Source of the DNA: Methanoplanus limicola DSM 2279
GTDB taxonomy: Archaea > Halobacteriota > Methanomicrobia > Methanomicrobiales > Methanomicrobiaceae
Reading direction: 5' to 3'
Length of the DNA stretch: 64,000 bases
NCBI RefSeq assembly: GCF_000243255.1
Contig: NZ_CM001436.1
Span: 1,886,957 to 1,950,956, forward strand
Position numbers and translations under genes: made by a program. Below are positions 16,990 through 26,863 of this stretch, piece after piece. Numbering within the stretch: the stretch's first letter is position 1; each line of letters begins with the position of its first letter. A model generated the notes under the pieces. It was not told the DNA's origin and ran no database searches. It saw only the letters and a list, made by a program, of their open reading frames with translations.

Positions 16990-17685
16990 ATGGAGATGAA
17001 TAACGGCAAAAATAATAAAAAAATATCGCCTGAAGGGATTCTCTTTGATATGGACAATACGCTCTATGACTTTGCCGAAGCCAAAATTATTGCATGCAAC
17101 AGGGTTGCTGAGATTGTCGGTGGCGGCACAGGGGAAGAACTTCTCAGGCATTTCCTGACCGGCCCTCATGGTTTTGAAAACCATGAAAATATCCGTGATT
17201 TTATGACATTAAAAGGGGTTGAGTCGCCGGAAATATTTGAAGAATCAGTCACTGTATATGAGGAGCTGAAACTCACATCAATAAAATTATACCCTGAAGT
17301 CAGAGAGACCCTGGAAAAGATTAAAGAGAACGGCTTCAGGATGGCAATAGTTACAGATGCCGATACAGAAAATGCTGAAAAGAGGCTTAATAAAACAGGG
17401 ATTAGAGAATATTTTGAATTCATTGTTACTCCGGATGTGACCGGTTTTAGAAAACCTTCGCATGAAAATTTCCACAGGGGCCTGAAAAGTATTGACGCAT
17501 CGCCTGAAAAGTCAATGGTCGTTGGGGACAGCCCAAAGAGGGAAATTATGCCTGGAAATGAGATGGGACTTTATACAGTCTATGCAAAGTACGGTGACTG
17601 GCTGAAGATGCCGTTCCTGAATATCAGACCACGCCATACAATAGAAAAATTTGCAGAATTAAATGACATTATCCTCCTTGAATAA
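16990..17685 (+). CDS. HAD-superfamily hydrolase
   Basis: A 231-residue protein with all HAD motifs: I, LFDMDNTLYDF (residues ~15-25, nucleophile Asp); II, VTDAD (~122); III, Lys in GFRKPS (~155); IV, VVGDSPKREIMPG (~178). The cap is a helical insertion after motif I. It is most like haloacid dehalogenase/phosphoglycolate phosphatase-type phosphatases; the substrate cannot be assigned. The ATG at 16990 and the ATG at 16996 are both possible; the GGAG between them argues neither way. A TATA-like AT run lies immediately upstream, in the region shared with the divergent sensor gene. Confidence 0.85.
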   Translation: MEMNNGKNNKKISPEGILFDMDNTLYDFAEAKIIACNRVAEIVGGGTGEELLRHFLTGPHGFENHENIRDFMTLKGVESPEIFEESVTVYEELKLTSIKLYPEVRETLEKIKENGFRMAIVTDADTENAEKRLNKTGIREYFEFIVTPDVTGFRKPSHENFHRGLKSIDASPEKSMVVGDSPKREIMPGNEMGLYTVYAKYGDWLKMPFLNIRPRHTIEKFAELNDIILLE

Positions 17686-17805
17686 GATATCAGGAGAGAA
17701 AAGCAAAAATTCAGTATTCTGCAAAAAAAAACAGAGATATAGTTTTCCTGCCGGAAAAATTATCCCGTTTTTCCGGACATTAGTGGCAAAAAATATAATT
17801 AGAAT

Positions 17806-18657
17806 TCAGATCAGAGGTTCCGGGTCTTTTCCTGCCATATAAGGAAGTTTCATACCTTTAACAAAGACCTGCTGATCTGAATTCATAAGTTTGTCAAATA
17901 TAATCTCTTTCCCGGTTTTGGTCATGGCATACACAGGCACTGAATTTCCGGCCTGCAAAAGTGCTCTTTTCCCTGCAATATTTCTGAGAGGCAGCGAGGC
18001 GCATGCAGATATTAAATCACAGTTATCTGAGAGTACTTCTGCATCTTCAGGCAAAATTCCGGTGGTGTGAACAGCCACAATAACAGCTTCCGGGCATTCA
18101 CTGCGGATTTTTTCAGACAGGACAGCAGATGCAACTGTCACAGCCGGTTTTTTATATCCGGAATTTACTGCTGTTTTCAGTGCGGACAACGGGTCGACAG
18201 ATGCAGATTCCCTGTCCGTTACAATTCCGCCGGATTTCTCTATTCTTTCAATAACCTGCCTGTACGGCACTGTCTTTACAAGTCCTGACATTCTGCCCCC
18301 AATCCCCTGCACGAGCAGCGGGTTATCACAGACAACACTTCCCGCGCCGTCACATGCGATGACTGCACAGTCAATAATTCCGGAACGCAGGCCGTTTGAG
18401 AGCAGTTCAGATGCCCCGAAGAGAACAAAGTCATCGTCACTTATAACCTCCCTTTCAGGCGTGCACATACCAAAAGACGATATTCTCTCCTCAATATTTC
18501 TCTTTATCTCCGGAATTTCCATCTTTGTTACAGGATGACCAAACTTCCGGGCAAGAGGGCAGCTTTTCAGCAGCGGCTCCTCAACACTGACAACCAACCC
18601 GTTACTGACAGTGACCCTTGCCATGCCGGCTGCCTCAATGATATGCTCATCTTTCAT
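17806..18657 (-). CDS. Methanogenesis marker protein 8
   Basis: A 283-residue protein that begins DEHIIEAAGMARVTV and contains LLKSCPLARKFGH and IDCAVIACDGAGSVVCDNP, all characteristic of the DUF2099/TIGR03275 methanogenesis marker 8 family. The family is found almost only in methanogens and is linked by genome distribution to methyl-coenzyme M reductase function; its reaction is not known to me. Several Cys residues (CPLA, CDGAGSVVC, CASLP) could bind a metal or cofactor. It stands alone, divergent from the DUF1624 gene with 51 bp between starts. Confidence 0.9.
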   Translation of the reverse strand: MKDEHIIEAAGMARVTVSNGLVVSVEEPLLKSCPLARKFGHPVTKMEIPEIKRNIEERISSFGMCTPEREVISDDDFVLFGASELLSNGLRSGIIDCAVIACDGAGSVVCDNPLLVQGIGGRMSGLVKTVPYRQVIERIEKSGGIVTDRESASVDPLSALKTAVNSGYKKPAVTVASAVLSEKIRSECPEAVIVAVHTTGILPEDAEVLSDNCDLISACASLPLRNIAGKRALLQAGNSVPVYAMTKTGKEIIFDKLMNSDQQVFVKGMKLPYMAGKDPEPLI

Positions 18658-18708
18658 AAATACCTGAGAATTATTTGTATAAAGGAGAACTAAATAGTTA
18701 GTGCTAAA

Positions 18709-19581
18709 ATGACAGCTAAAACAGGCAGTAAATATGTGAGATTTTGGGAAGTTGATTCACTTAGGGGACTTGCCCTTCTGATGATGATAATATTTCATTT
18801 TGTCTATGACCTCAGTTATTTTGACATAGCCGATATAAATGTGAGCTATGGTTTCTGGAGATATTTTGCATATATTACAGCCTTTTTATTTGTATTCATA
18901 GCCGGAACATCAGTCTGGATAAGCAGAAAAAGATCAGAGATTCAGCAGGAGGGCAGGCTGCATAAAGGTAATAATCAGCAGGTCCAAAATACCGGCAAAA
19001 ATCCTGATAAGGAAGCATATAACGAAAAATATGCCGGAAAATTAAACATTAATAGTAAAATAATCAGCTTCTTCAGAGAACCTATAAACATTAAATTCTT
19101 TAAGAGAGGCCTGTTCATATACTCCCTTGGAATTCTGATTACAGCTGCCACATACCTCATAATCGGAAGGGGTTTTATAGTATTTGGAATACTCCACCTG
19201 ATAGGAATATCCATCATCCTCTCACCGCTGTTTTTTTGCCTGAAAAAATACCTTGTATTAGTATCAACGGCAATAATAGCTTTAGGAGTCCTGGTTCAGA
19301 ATATCTCCGGCCCCTACTTTCTTTTATTTCTGGGAATACACCCGGCAGATTTTATATCGGTGGATTACGAACCGCTCCTTCCCTGGCTTGGCTTTTTCCT
19401 CCTGGGAATGTTTGCAGGGTCAGTCTTCTACCCGGAAGGCAAGCGTTTATTTGAAATAAAGGAGAGATTTAACCTGAAATTTTTAACAGTTCCGGGCAGA
19501 AACACACTGCTGATCTATCTGATTCATCAGCCAGTAATAATAATGATTCTCTCGTTATTTTCAGGAAAAATGCTGATTTAA
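18709..19581 (+). CDS. DUF1624 membrane protein (heparan-alpha-glucosaminide acetyltransferase-like)
   Basis: A 290-residue protein with about seven hydrophobic helices. The N-terminal RFWEVDSLRGLALLMMIIFH motif, the following FHFVYDL and later LLIYLIHQP are typical of the DUF1624/COG3503 family of predicted membrane acyltransferases. A hydrophilic loop of about 50 residues (residues ~66-115) lies between the second and third helices and is longer than usual. Its acceptor is unknown; a surface glycan or lipid is possible. Divergent from marker 8. Confidence 0.8.
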   Translation: MTAKTGSKYVRFWEVDSLRGLALLMMIIFHFVYDLSYFDIADINVSYGFWRYFAYITAFLFVFIAGTSVWISRKRSEIQQEGRLHKGNNQQVQNTGKNPDKEAYNEKYAGKLNINSKIISFFREPINIKFFKRGLFIYSLGILITAATYLIIGRGFIVFGILHLIGISIILSPLFFCLKKYLVLVSTAIIALGVLVQNISGPYFLLFLGIHPADFISVDYEPLLPWLGFFLLGMFAGSVFYPEGKRLFEIKERFNLKFLTVPGRNTLLIYLIHQPVIIMILSLFSGKMLI

Positions 19582-19650
19582 ATTTTTCCCGGATAAAATT
19601 TGTTTCTGTTTACTGCTGCCCGCAGTAAATACTCCTGCACAAAAAACCGG

Positions 19651-21384
19651 TCACAATTTAAAGAGAGGGACATCAGAAAACTCAGATACATCAAACAGCC
19701 CTCTTTCAGTAATTCTTAGAGCCGGAATTACAGTCAGGGCAATGAATGAGAGGTACATAAACGGGTCTTTAACCGAACCTGTCTTTTTAGTAATCTCTTC
19801 AAGTTTTTTCAGTCCATCAATTACCTCAGCATAACTTCCGGATGACATTATCCCGCCAATATCGAGCGGGAGAACAAAACTATCATCGCCGCATACAGCC
19901 GCCATGCCGCCGGAACTCTCCCTGACAAGGTTCACTGCCCTGACGATCTCCGCATCCGATGCCCCTGCTGCAACGATGTTATGTGAGTCATGTGAGATGC
20001 TGGCGCAGATTGCACCTTCTCTGATCTTAAGACCGTTTATAAGTCCGACACCACATCCTCCCGCACGATAACGGTCGCAGACTACAGCTTTGATAATATC
20101 ACGGTTCAGATCCGGAATACCAGATGAATCAATATCCTCGACAATCAGATCTGTAATAATCTGCCCCTGGTTTATCCCGATAATTCTCGCATTTCCACTG
20201 CCGGAGATTTTGAGGTCATCCTCTGTAAGCCTTCCTGCATTAAAGACAGAATTGAAGCTGACTTTCTCATCTCTTTGGATATCTGTAAAGTTAACGCCTC
20301 TAATATATGTATCCAGAACCCTGAACTCTTCTGAGTCTGCAAGAGTACAGAAGTCTGCCCTCCTGCCCGGAGAGAGAGCGCCACGATCCTTAAGCCCAAA
20401 TCTCTCAGCCGGAGAGAGAGTTGCCATTTTAATTGCAGTTTCAGTAGATATTCCGGCTGAAACAGCTTTCCTGATACAGTCGTCTATATGCCCGTCATTA
20501 TAGAGCATATCGGCATGGCGGTCATCGGTGCAGAAAGAGCAGCGGTGCGAATTATAACAGTTTACAATACCGGCAATCTCAGAAAGATTCTTTTCGGTTG
20601 AACCTTCACGCAGGTAGATATACATCCCTTTTCTGAGCTTTTCGAGTGCTTCCTCCCGACTTACACATTCATGGTCACTCTCAATTCCCTGCGAAATGTA
20701 TGCATTGAGTTCTTTACCGGAAAGCTGTGGGGAATGGCCGTCAATAATATCAAAAATTTCAAGCTTTTTCTGTACTTCAGAGTCACCAAAGATTACTCCG
20801 GGGAAATTCATCATCTCACCAAGTCCGATTATACTCTCGCTGGCTGCCAATTCCTTTAAAGCTTCAGAATCAAGATCTGCCCCTGCCCTGTCCATAGGGG
20901 TTGCAGGGACACAGGCTGGAGCCATATAATAAAAAGAAAGCGGTGTCTTTTCAGAATCACGTATCATAAAATTGACACCCTCAATGCCTGCAACATTTGC
21001 TATCTCATGCGGGTCCGCAATCACTGCCGTTGTCCCGTGCGGGATTACAAGCCGTGCATATTCAAAAGGTGTAAGGAGTGAACTCTCGATATGCACATGC
21101 GAGTCAATAAGTCCGGGAATAACTTTCGCACCCTTCAGGTCAATATATCTCTCTGCCCTGTAACCGGACCCCGGATTGTTTTCGGCACTGTTTTCAGAAC
21201 TTTCTGAACCGGAAACATCCCCTTCACTATCAGCAATTCCGACAATAATTCCGGATTTCACAAAAAAATCAAGTTTCAGCCATTCGCATGTAAAAGGATT
21301 GAATAAAATTCCGTTTAAAAAACCGATATCTGCCTTCTCTTCTCCGAGTGCAGATTTAAGAAGTTTTACATCCGGAGTCATCAT
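19651..21384 (-). CDS. ade: Adenine deaminase
   Basis: A 577-residue amidohydrolase that hydrolyses adenine to hypoxanthine and ammonia for purine salvage. Metal-binding DSHVHIESSLLTPFEYARL (residues ~95-113), HGTTAVIADPHEIANVAG (~119-136), and the CTDDRHADML Asp/His motif (~290) all match Ade-type enzymes, as does the C-terminal domain with SISHDSHNIVAAG. Length is normal for the family. Its ATG overlaps the stop of the upstream lipoprotein gene by four bases (ATGA), so the two are one operon. Confidence 0.95.
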   Translation of the reverse strand: MMTPDVKLLKSALGEEKADIGFLNGILFNPFTCEWLKLDFFVKSGIIVGIADSEGDVSGSESSENSAENNPGSGYRAERYIDLKGAKVIPGLIDSHVHIESSLLTPFEYARLVIPHGTTAVIADPHEIANVAGIEGVNFMIRDSEKTPLSFYYMAPACVPATPMDRAGADLDSEALKELAASESIIGLGEMMNFPGVIFGDSEVQKKLEIFDIIDGHSPQLSGKELNAYISQGIESDHECVSREEALEKLRKGMYIYLREGSTEKNLSEIAGIVNCYNSHRCSFCTDDRHADMLYNDGHIDDCIRKAVSAGISTETAIKMATLSPAERFGLKDRGALSPGRRADFCTLADSEEFRVLDTYIRGVNFTDIQRDEKVSFNSVFNAGRLTEDDLKISGSGNARIIGINQGQIITDLIVEDIDSSGIPDLNRDIIKAVVCDRYRAGGCGVGLINGLKIREGAICASISHDSHNIVAAGASDAEIVRAVNLVRESSGGMAAVCGDDSFVLPLDIGGIMSSGSYAEVIDGLKKLEEITKKTGSVKDPFMYLSFIALTVIPALRITERGLFDVSEFSDVPLFKL

Positions 21385-21740
21385 TCAACACCAATATCCC
21401 TAATCTCAGCCACTTTGCGTTCATTATTCTCAATCAGGTATATATATAGCTTATAATCACCCTTTTTTAGTTTAACCGGAACTGAAACCATATTTGAACC
21501 TGTTTTAAGATGTATATCCTCAACATATTTCCCGATCTCAATCTGCCTGAAATCAGCGAGATCAAATACAGTAACCTGTACATATGCATCTGTCTCTTCA
21601 CCGGAATTGGTAATCTCAATATTTAAGAGAGGATAACTGTACTCCACAACTCCAAAAGATGTCTCAAGACATCCGGCTGAGAATATTACAATTACCAGCA
21701 TCAAAGGAATTAGTATCAACTTTCCCCTGGCAGAGGTCAT
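21381..21740 (-). CDS. Small predicted lipoprotein
   Basis: A 119-residue protein with a hydrophobic signal (LILIPLMLVIVIFSAGC) ending in a lipobox-like Cys at about residue 24. The rest is a compact beta-sandwich-like domain (LLNIEITNSGEETDAYVQVTV, MVSVPVKLKKGDYKLYIYL) similar to FxLYD or CARDB-type extracellular domains. No specific family is recognised. It overlaps the ade start by four bases; the functional link is unclear. Confidence 0.75.
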   Translation of the reverse strand: MTSARGKLILIPLMLVIVIFSAGCLETSFGVVEYSYPLLNIEITNSGEETDAYVQVTVFDLADFRQIEIGKYVEDIHLKTGSNMVSVPVKLKKGDYKLYIYLIENNERKVAEIRDIGVE

Positions 21741-21914
21741 AGAATGAAATTAATTATCCCTGAATTTAAAATATTCGGATTAGTTCTGCTATATTCAGAT
21801 AATCCAATAGTTTCAGGCAAAAAAATTCACGTGAATTATTCTGCCCATACCCCAACAGGTGAAAAAATGCCACATTCATAACTGAAATATAAATACCCGC
21901 CCGCTGTGATCGCA

Positions 21915-22060
21915 GGCATGATATTGCCAATCACATTCAGATAATACCGGAGCAGTGAATCTATAATCTGCCGGATGAAATCATCATGCATCCTAAAACA
22001 TAACAGGAGTTAACCGGCCGGATGTGATTCTCCGGATTAGCTCTTGTCGCTAGTTTTTTT
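21915..22060 (+). ncRNA. Candidate small RNA or attenuated leader
   Basis: A TATA-like AAATATAAATA lies about 25 bases upstream of 21915. The interval can form CCGG(AG)CAG...CTGCCGG (about 21948-21975) and ends with TAGC-N7-GCTA followed by GTTTTTTT (22038-22060). It encodes only peptides of 8 and 12 residues. I cannot match it to a known RNA family. Confidence 0.3.
22038..22060 (+). terminator. Candidate hairpin plus T-tract terminator
   Basis: TAGC (22038-22041) pairs with GCTA (22049-22052) across a seven-base loop and is followed by G and seven T (22054-22060). The stem is short, but the T run alone can stop archaeal RNA polymerase. It lies 38 bases before the ParA-like coding start. Confidence 0.4.
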
Positions 22061-22097
22061 AAAGGATAGTACAAAAGAAATATAAAGGTGAAATATC

Positions 22098-22940
22098 ATT
22101 TCAGTAATTACTTTTGTTCATCATAAAGGTGGGACCGGAAAAACCACATCGTGCCTGAATATTGGAGGTTTTCTTCAGAAATCCGGAGAGAAAGTTCTGA
22201 TAATTGACTGTGATCCACAGGCCAATGCAACAATCGGACTTGGAATTAACCCTGATGAACAGGACATTAATATGTATGACGTCTTCATGAACGTCTTTGA
22301 GGGATTTCCGGATGTGACAATAAAAGATGTCATTAAAGAGACAAAATCCGGAATATTCCTCGCGCCTTCATCTCTTGACCTTGTAGGGGTTGAACCTTAT
22401 CTGTATAATATTGAGGACCGTTCTTTTGTCCTAAAAGAAGCTTTAAACTCTCTTCCTGATGAATATGACCATATACTGATAGATACACCTCCAAGTATGG
22501 GCCAGTTTGTCCTGAACGGGCTGATAGCCGCCGACAGGATCATTATTACTCTTGACAGCAGTTTTTTTGCAGGATACGGTGTTGAAAGTCTCACAACAAT
22601 TTTTTCAGATATTGAAGAGAGTATAGGCAAAAAAAGAAGTGCAGATATGGCAATTATCACAAAAACAGGTGAACTTCAGGAGGTTAAAGCCCCCGTAAAT
22701 GAGATGATTGAATCTTTCAGGAGGCTTTTGTCCGGTAAAAAAGAGAAATTTGATGAAAATACCCTTCTTGACGAGATAGAATCAGATCTCAGGATAAATG
22801 TAAAAGAGATCTGCACAGTCCCATATGATTTTAAAATAATATATTCACAGAAAGAAAATATGCCCATATCACACATAAATCCAGAATCCAGAGCAGCAAA
22901 AAGTTATAAAGAGATATCAGACATTGTCAGAAATTGGTGA
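22098..22940 (+). CDS. ParA/MinD-family ATPase, probable chemoreceptor-positioning protein
   Basis: The protein has 280 residues if translation starts at ATT 22098. The deviant Walker A KGGTGKTT lies at residues ~10-17, with IIDCDPQANAT (A') and ILIDTPPSMGQF (Walker B) further on, as in ParA proteins that segregate DNA or other cargo. There is no N-terminal HTH, so it is the small non-plasmid type. The first ATG in frame (22272) would delete the Walker A and cannot be right. Upstream of VITFVHHKGGTGK there are only ATC (22095) and ATT (22098) before an in-frame TGA at 22089; a GGTGA at 22087-22091 lies six bases before the ATT. The next gene, a soluble chemoreceptor, starts five bases after its stop and shares its GGTGA, so ATPase and receptor are translationally coupled. 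Confidence 0.85.
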   Translation: MSVITFVHHKGGTGKTTSCLNIGGFLQKSGEKVLIIDCDPQANATIGLGINPDEQDINMYDVFMNVFEGFPDVTIKDVIKETKSGIFLAPSSLDLVGVEPYLYNIEDRSFVLKEALNSLPDEYDHILIDTPPSMGQFVLNGLIAADRIIITLDSSFFAGYGVESLTTIFSDIEESIGKKRSADMAIITKTGELQEVKAPVNEMIESFRRLLSGKKEKFDENTLLDEIESDLRINVKEICTVPYDFKIIYSQKENMPISHINPESRAAKSYKEISDIVRNW

Positions 22941-22945
22941 TTTAA

Positions 22946-25900
22946 TTGAGTGATGACCAGCCAAGAATGAAAAGACCGGGAAGAAAAGCCTTGTTTGCCG
23001 GAGCACAGACGGAAATTCCGGAGAGAAAACCTGAAAAAAATGCAGAACTCATAAAATTTATTGATGAGTTCAGAAGGGTATCCGGAGAATATATTAAAGG
23101 GAATACCGATGCAAGGCTTAAAGACAGCTATTCTGAAAAAGACCTGTCAGATATTGCATCACTTACAAACTCAATACTGGATATTTCATCTGAAAAATCT
23201 TCAGAAATGCTGATCAGTTCAGATAAAGAGGAAGAATATAAGCAGAAGATCAGTGAACTTGAAGCCAGAATAAATGAACAGATATCTGTTAAAGAGAAGG
23301 AAATAGGAATTTTAAAGCAGGAAATAAAGGAATACGAACAGAATAAACCGGAAATCTCCGGGTATGAGAGTGATATTCAGAGCCTTAAGGAAAAGACAGA
23401 AGAATTAAAGGATATAATAAAAGAACTTGAGTCGGAAAATAAAAACTTAAAAGATCTGCTCAATGAGAAGGATTCACTGATTGATAAATTTAAGAAGGAC
23501 ATCTCTTCAATCCGGAAAAAAATAGAAGAGGAAAAAAAGGTCTCTTTTGAAAAAGGCCTGAATTCCGGAAGGGAAGAGAAAGATAAGGAAATATCAGATA
23601 TTAAAAGGTCAGTTCAGAGCGAAAATGACAAATTTTATAAAAAAGGTCTGGATAAAGGTCTTGAAGAGAAAAATAATGAGATAAACAGGCTTAAAATGTC
23701 CTTTGAAGAATTAAAGGGCAGCGTATTTGATGAAGGATATAACAAAGGGGCAGAAGAGGGGTATGAAAGAGGGAGCAATGACGGATATAAGAGGGGAAAT
23801 AATGAAGGATATGAAAGGGGGACTGAAAACAGTAAAGATGAACTGAAGCTGAAGAACGATAAAATCGAGGAGCTCAGTTTACTATTAAAAGATAATAAAA
23901 AGATAATAGATAATTTAAATGAGAAAATAACCTCAAAAGAATCAGAATTGTCAGTAAAAAGTTCTGAGACTGAAGAGATAAAGTCTCAGCTGAGAGGTAA
24001 GGAATCAGAAGTTAAGGCGATTGAATCAGAACTTGCAGAGAAAAATGCAGAGATTGAGAAGATAAAGTTACAGCTGGAAGAGAAGAACAATGAAACTGAA
24101 CTGATAAATTCACTTTTATCAGAGAAAATTTCAGAGACTGAAGAGATAAAATCCCGGCTGACAAAAAGAGATTCTGAGACTGAAGAGACAGTATCGCAGT
24201 TAGCTGAGATAAATAACGAAAATAAAATAATCAGAGAGCAGCTGGAAGAGATAAGAACACAGCTGGAGGAGAAGAGCAGGGAGACTGAAGAGATAAGAAC
24301 ACAGCTGGAAGAGAAGAGCAGAGAGACTGAAGAGACAGTATCGCAGTTAGCTGAGATAAATAACGAAAATAAAATAATCAGAGAGCAGCTGGAGGAGAAG
24401 AGCAGAGAGACTGAAGAGATAAGAACACAGCTGGAGGAGAAGAGCAGAGAGACTGAAGAGACAGTATCGCAGCTAGCCGAGATAAATAACGAAAATAAAA
24501 TAATCAGAGAACAGCTGGAGGAGAAGAGCAGAGAGACTGAAGAGACAGTATCGCAGTTAGCCGAGATAAATAACGAAAATAAAATAATCAGAGAGCAGCT
24601 GGAAGAGAAGAGCAGAGAGACTGAAGAGATAAGAACTCTGATTTCTGAGAAAGAACTTGAGATCAATAAATTAAAATCTGAGCTGCAGGAGAGTAATTCC
24701 GGATATCAAATAAAGGAATCTGAACTTACAGAGAAAGATTCCAGAATCCGGAAAACAGAATCAGAACTTGCAGAACTTAAAGAGAAATATGAAAATCTCA
24801 GAGAATCTGCTTATAATGAAGGCTTTAGTAAAGGATTAAATGAAGCTGAAAATAAAAACTCAGACGAAATAAGAAGATTTAATATTGAAAATGAAAATAT
24901 TGCCTCCGGATTCAGGGATTTAAAAGAAGAACTGAAGAGAAAGGAAGAATTATTCGATATAAAAAGAGAAGAACTGGAAAATAATATAAAAAGAACAGAA
25001 AACCGGTTTGAGACAGTAATAAAGGAAAATCCGATGCCGGCTCTACTTCTGGATAATAATTTAAGAATTATACAGAGCAGCAGAGAATTTGAAAAACTGA
25101 GCAGCCTTAATGAATACAGATTAACCGGAAGAAACATCGGGGAATTCAAAATAACAGTATTAAAAGGGGATAAACTCTCCTCAGTTATAGAGAGAAAAAC
25201 TCCGGCAGACTCTGAAATAAAAATCCAGTTCCCTTCCGGAGAACACATCCTGAATCAGCATGCTATTCCCTTAAAAGAGAGAGACGGGACAATATCCGGA
25301 GTTATTCTAATCTGCAATGACATAACCTCAACCAGAGAGAAGGAAGAGATATTAAACAGAAAGCTCCGGCAGAACGAAGAACTCAAAAAACGCTCAGAAA
25401 CAATCGTACAGGAAAATCCAATGCCGATTCTTCTTGTTGATAACAAATTCAATATTATTGTCACAAACAATGCCTACGAAAATATGAGCGGAATATCCCG
25501 GCAGAAACTGCTGAAGATGAATGCAAGGGACTTCAAACTTGTCTCTCAGGAAGGAGAAGGCCTGAATACAGCCTTCAAAAATAAAAAGAGAAGTTACGGC
25601 GAGGTTACAGTTGATCTGCCCTCGGGCCGCCACATCCTGGAACAATATGCCATACCTGTTCCGGACAGTAACGGCAATGTAAATACACTCCTGATCGTAT
25701 ATAATGAAATTACCAAAATCCGGGCAAAAGAGAGAGAAATTCAGGAATTAATGGAGAAATCAAGGACGGAAGCGAAAAAGCTCTCAGAAAGTGCTGAACT
25801 ATTCAGGGGCCGGATGAAATTAATTGCATCAGGCGATCTGACAGTGTCAGCAGAAATAACCGAAGACGATCCACTTTATGAACTTAAAACTGATTTCAAC

Positions 25901-26863
25901 AACTCCATAAATGAAATTAACAGCCTTCTGATTAACGTAGGCAAAAATATTGATCTGATTGACGAAACATCCGGAGAACTGAGCGGCAACAGCAGAAAAA
26001 TATTATCTGCAACGGAAAAACTTGCAGCAAATTCCGGAGAATCCGCTGAATCCAACAGTAAGATAATAGATCTCTTCGGTGAGATCAGCATGGGAATAAC
26101 CGACCTCTCTGCCTCAATAGAAGAGATATCCGGAACAAGTCAGGAAGTGATGGAGCAGGCAAAGAAAGTCACTGAAGAAGGGAAATCTGCTGCTGAAATC
26201 GGTAAAAACGCATCAGGAAAGATTGAGAATGTAGGCATAATATCAAAGAAAAGTGTAGACGAGATAAATGCATTAAATGAGGAGATGTACAAAATAAACG
26301 ACATTGTCAGGTTAATTGCCGGAATTGCCGAGCAGACAAATCTTCTTGCCCTGAATGCTGCAATTGAAGCTGCACGCGCAGGTGAACACGGGCGTGGATT
26401 TTCAGTAGTAGCTGAAGAGATCAGAAACCTCGCCCGCGAATCAAAAGGTGCAACCAGAAATATTGAGGATTTGATAGCCGAGATTCAGAAAAACAGTGAG
26501 AAGACAACCGAATCTATGAAGAAGGTTGATGAAGAGATAACTGACAGCATAGGCAGTGTAAATCTTGCAATTGATGCCCTCAATAATATTGTAAATGATA
26601 TAGGTGGAGCGACAACCGGCATAATTGAAATAACAAAAGCTACAGAAAACCAGGCAGACGAGACCAACAAATTCCTTGAAAATATCGAAAAAGCCAACAG
26701 AATGGCAGATAAAAATCTTAGATCTGTAAAAAGCATATCCGATTTTGCAGAAGATATTAATGCAAGTACAGAAGAGGTCAGCAGCATTTCACATGAACTT
26801 CATAAGATGTCAGCCGACCTTGAAGGGATGATGAAGAAGTTTAAACTGAAATCACCAAAGTGA
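22946..26863 (+). CDS. Large soluble methyl-accepting chemotaxis protein with coiled coil and two PAS domains
   Basis: A 1305-residue protein from TTG 22946 (GGTGA five bases upstream). No transmembrane helix or signal is visible, so it is cytoplasmic. Order: basic N-terminal peptide ([12 protein letters not shown], residues 8-19); long coiled coil (~90-680) with glycine-spaced segments ([17 protein letters not shown], ~265-285) and near-identical repeats (~410-565); PAS 1 (~690-800); PAS 2 (~815-925); a HAMP-like stretch (~950-1000, [20 protein letters not shown]); MCP signalling domain with hairpin [20 protein letters not shown] (~1128) that binds CheW and CheA in known receptors. The gene follows a ParA-family ATPase and precedes cheR. 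The N-terminal basic peptide resembles peptides by which ParB-type partners stimulate ParA; that is inference. Confidence 0.92.
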   Translation: MSDDQPRMKRPGRKALFAGAQTEIPERKPEKNAELIKFIDEFRRVSGEYIKGNTDARLKDSYSEKDLSDIASLTNSILDISSEKSSEMLISSDKEEEYKQKISELEARINEQISVKEKEIGILKQEIKEYEQNKPEISGYESDIQSLKEKTEELKDIIKELESENKNLKDLLNEKDSLIDKFKKDISSIRKKIEEEKKVSFEKGLNSGREEKDKEISDIKRSVQSENDKFYKKGLDKGLEEKNNEINRLKMSFEELKGSVFDEGYNKGAEEGYERGSNDGYKRGNNEGYERGTENSKDELKLKNDKIEELSLLLKDNKKIIDNLNEKITSKESELSVKSSETEEIKSQLRGKESEVKAIESELAEKNAEIEKIKLQLEEKNNETELINSLLSEKISETEEIKSRLTKRDSETEETVSQLAEINNENKIIREQLEEIRTQLEEKSRETEEIRTQLEEKSRETEETVSQLAEINNENKIIREQLEEKSRETEEIRTQLEEKSRETEETVSQLAEINNENKIIREQLEEKSRETEETVSQLAEINNENKIIREQLEEKSRETEEIRTLISEKELEINKLKSELQESNSGYQIKESELTEKDSRIRKTESELAELKEKYENLRESAYNEGFSKGLNEAENKNSDEIRRFNIENENIASGFRDLKEELKRKEELFDIKREELENNIKRTENRFETVIKENPMPALLLDNNLRIIQSSREFEKLSSLNEYRLTGRNIGEFKITVLKGDKLSSVIERKTPADSEIKIQFPSGEHILNQHAIPLKERDGTISGVILICNDITSTREKEEILNRKLRQNEELKKRSETIVQENPMPILLVDNKFNIIVTNNAYENMSGISRQKLLKMNARDFKLVSQEGEGLNTAFKNKKRSYGEVTVDLPSGRHILEQYAIPVPDSNGNVNTLLIVYNEITKIRAKEREIQELMEKSRTEAKKLSESAELFRGRMKLIASGDLTVSAEITEDDPLYELKTDFNNSINEINSLLINVGKNIDLIDETSGELSGNSRKILSATEKLAANSGESAESNSKIIDLFGEISMGITDLSASIEEISGTSQEVMEQAKKVTEEGKSAAEIGKNASGKIENVGIISKKSVDEINALNEEMYKINDIVRLIAGIAEQTNLLALNAAIEAARAGEHGRGFSVVAEEIRNLARESKGATRNIEDLIAEIQKNSEKTTESMKKVDEEITDSIGSVNLAIDALNNIVNDIGGATTGIIEITKATENQADETNKFLENIEKANRMADKNLRSVKSISDFAEDINASTEEVSSISHELHKMSADLEGMMKKFKLKSPK
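24166..24640 (+). repeat. Near-identical repeats inside the chemoreceptor coiled coil
   Basis: An 84-base block encoding [24 protein letters not shown] occurs four times, beginning near 24178, 24325, 24457 and 24541, interleaved with shorter 42-base blocks encoding [17 protein letters not shown] identity between copies is almost complete, with scattered silent changes (tta/cta, gct/gcc). This points to recent expansion or gene conversion of the coiled coil. Confidence 0.9.

Larger units (their letters stand above)
21741..22097. other. Intergenic region upstream of the ParA-MCP operon
   Basis: The region contains a good archaeal TATA-like box (AAATATAAATA at about 21884-21895), no ORF longer than about 12 codons, and a hairpin with T tract at 22038-22060. 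The 140 bases between box and T tract may be a small RNA or a leader with attenuator. A second AT-rich stretch after the T tract could drive the ATPase gene. Confidence 0.5.

Noticed and set aside
22272-22940. ParA starting at the first ATG (222 residues)
   Set aside because: It would lack the KGGTGKTT P loop, which is encoded in frame just upstream.
23986-24666. 226-codon minus-strand frame with Ser/Leu repeats
   Set aside because: It is the antisense shadow of the repeated coiled coil of the chemoreceptor.
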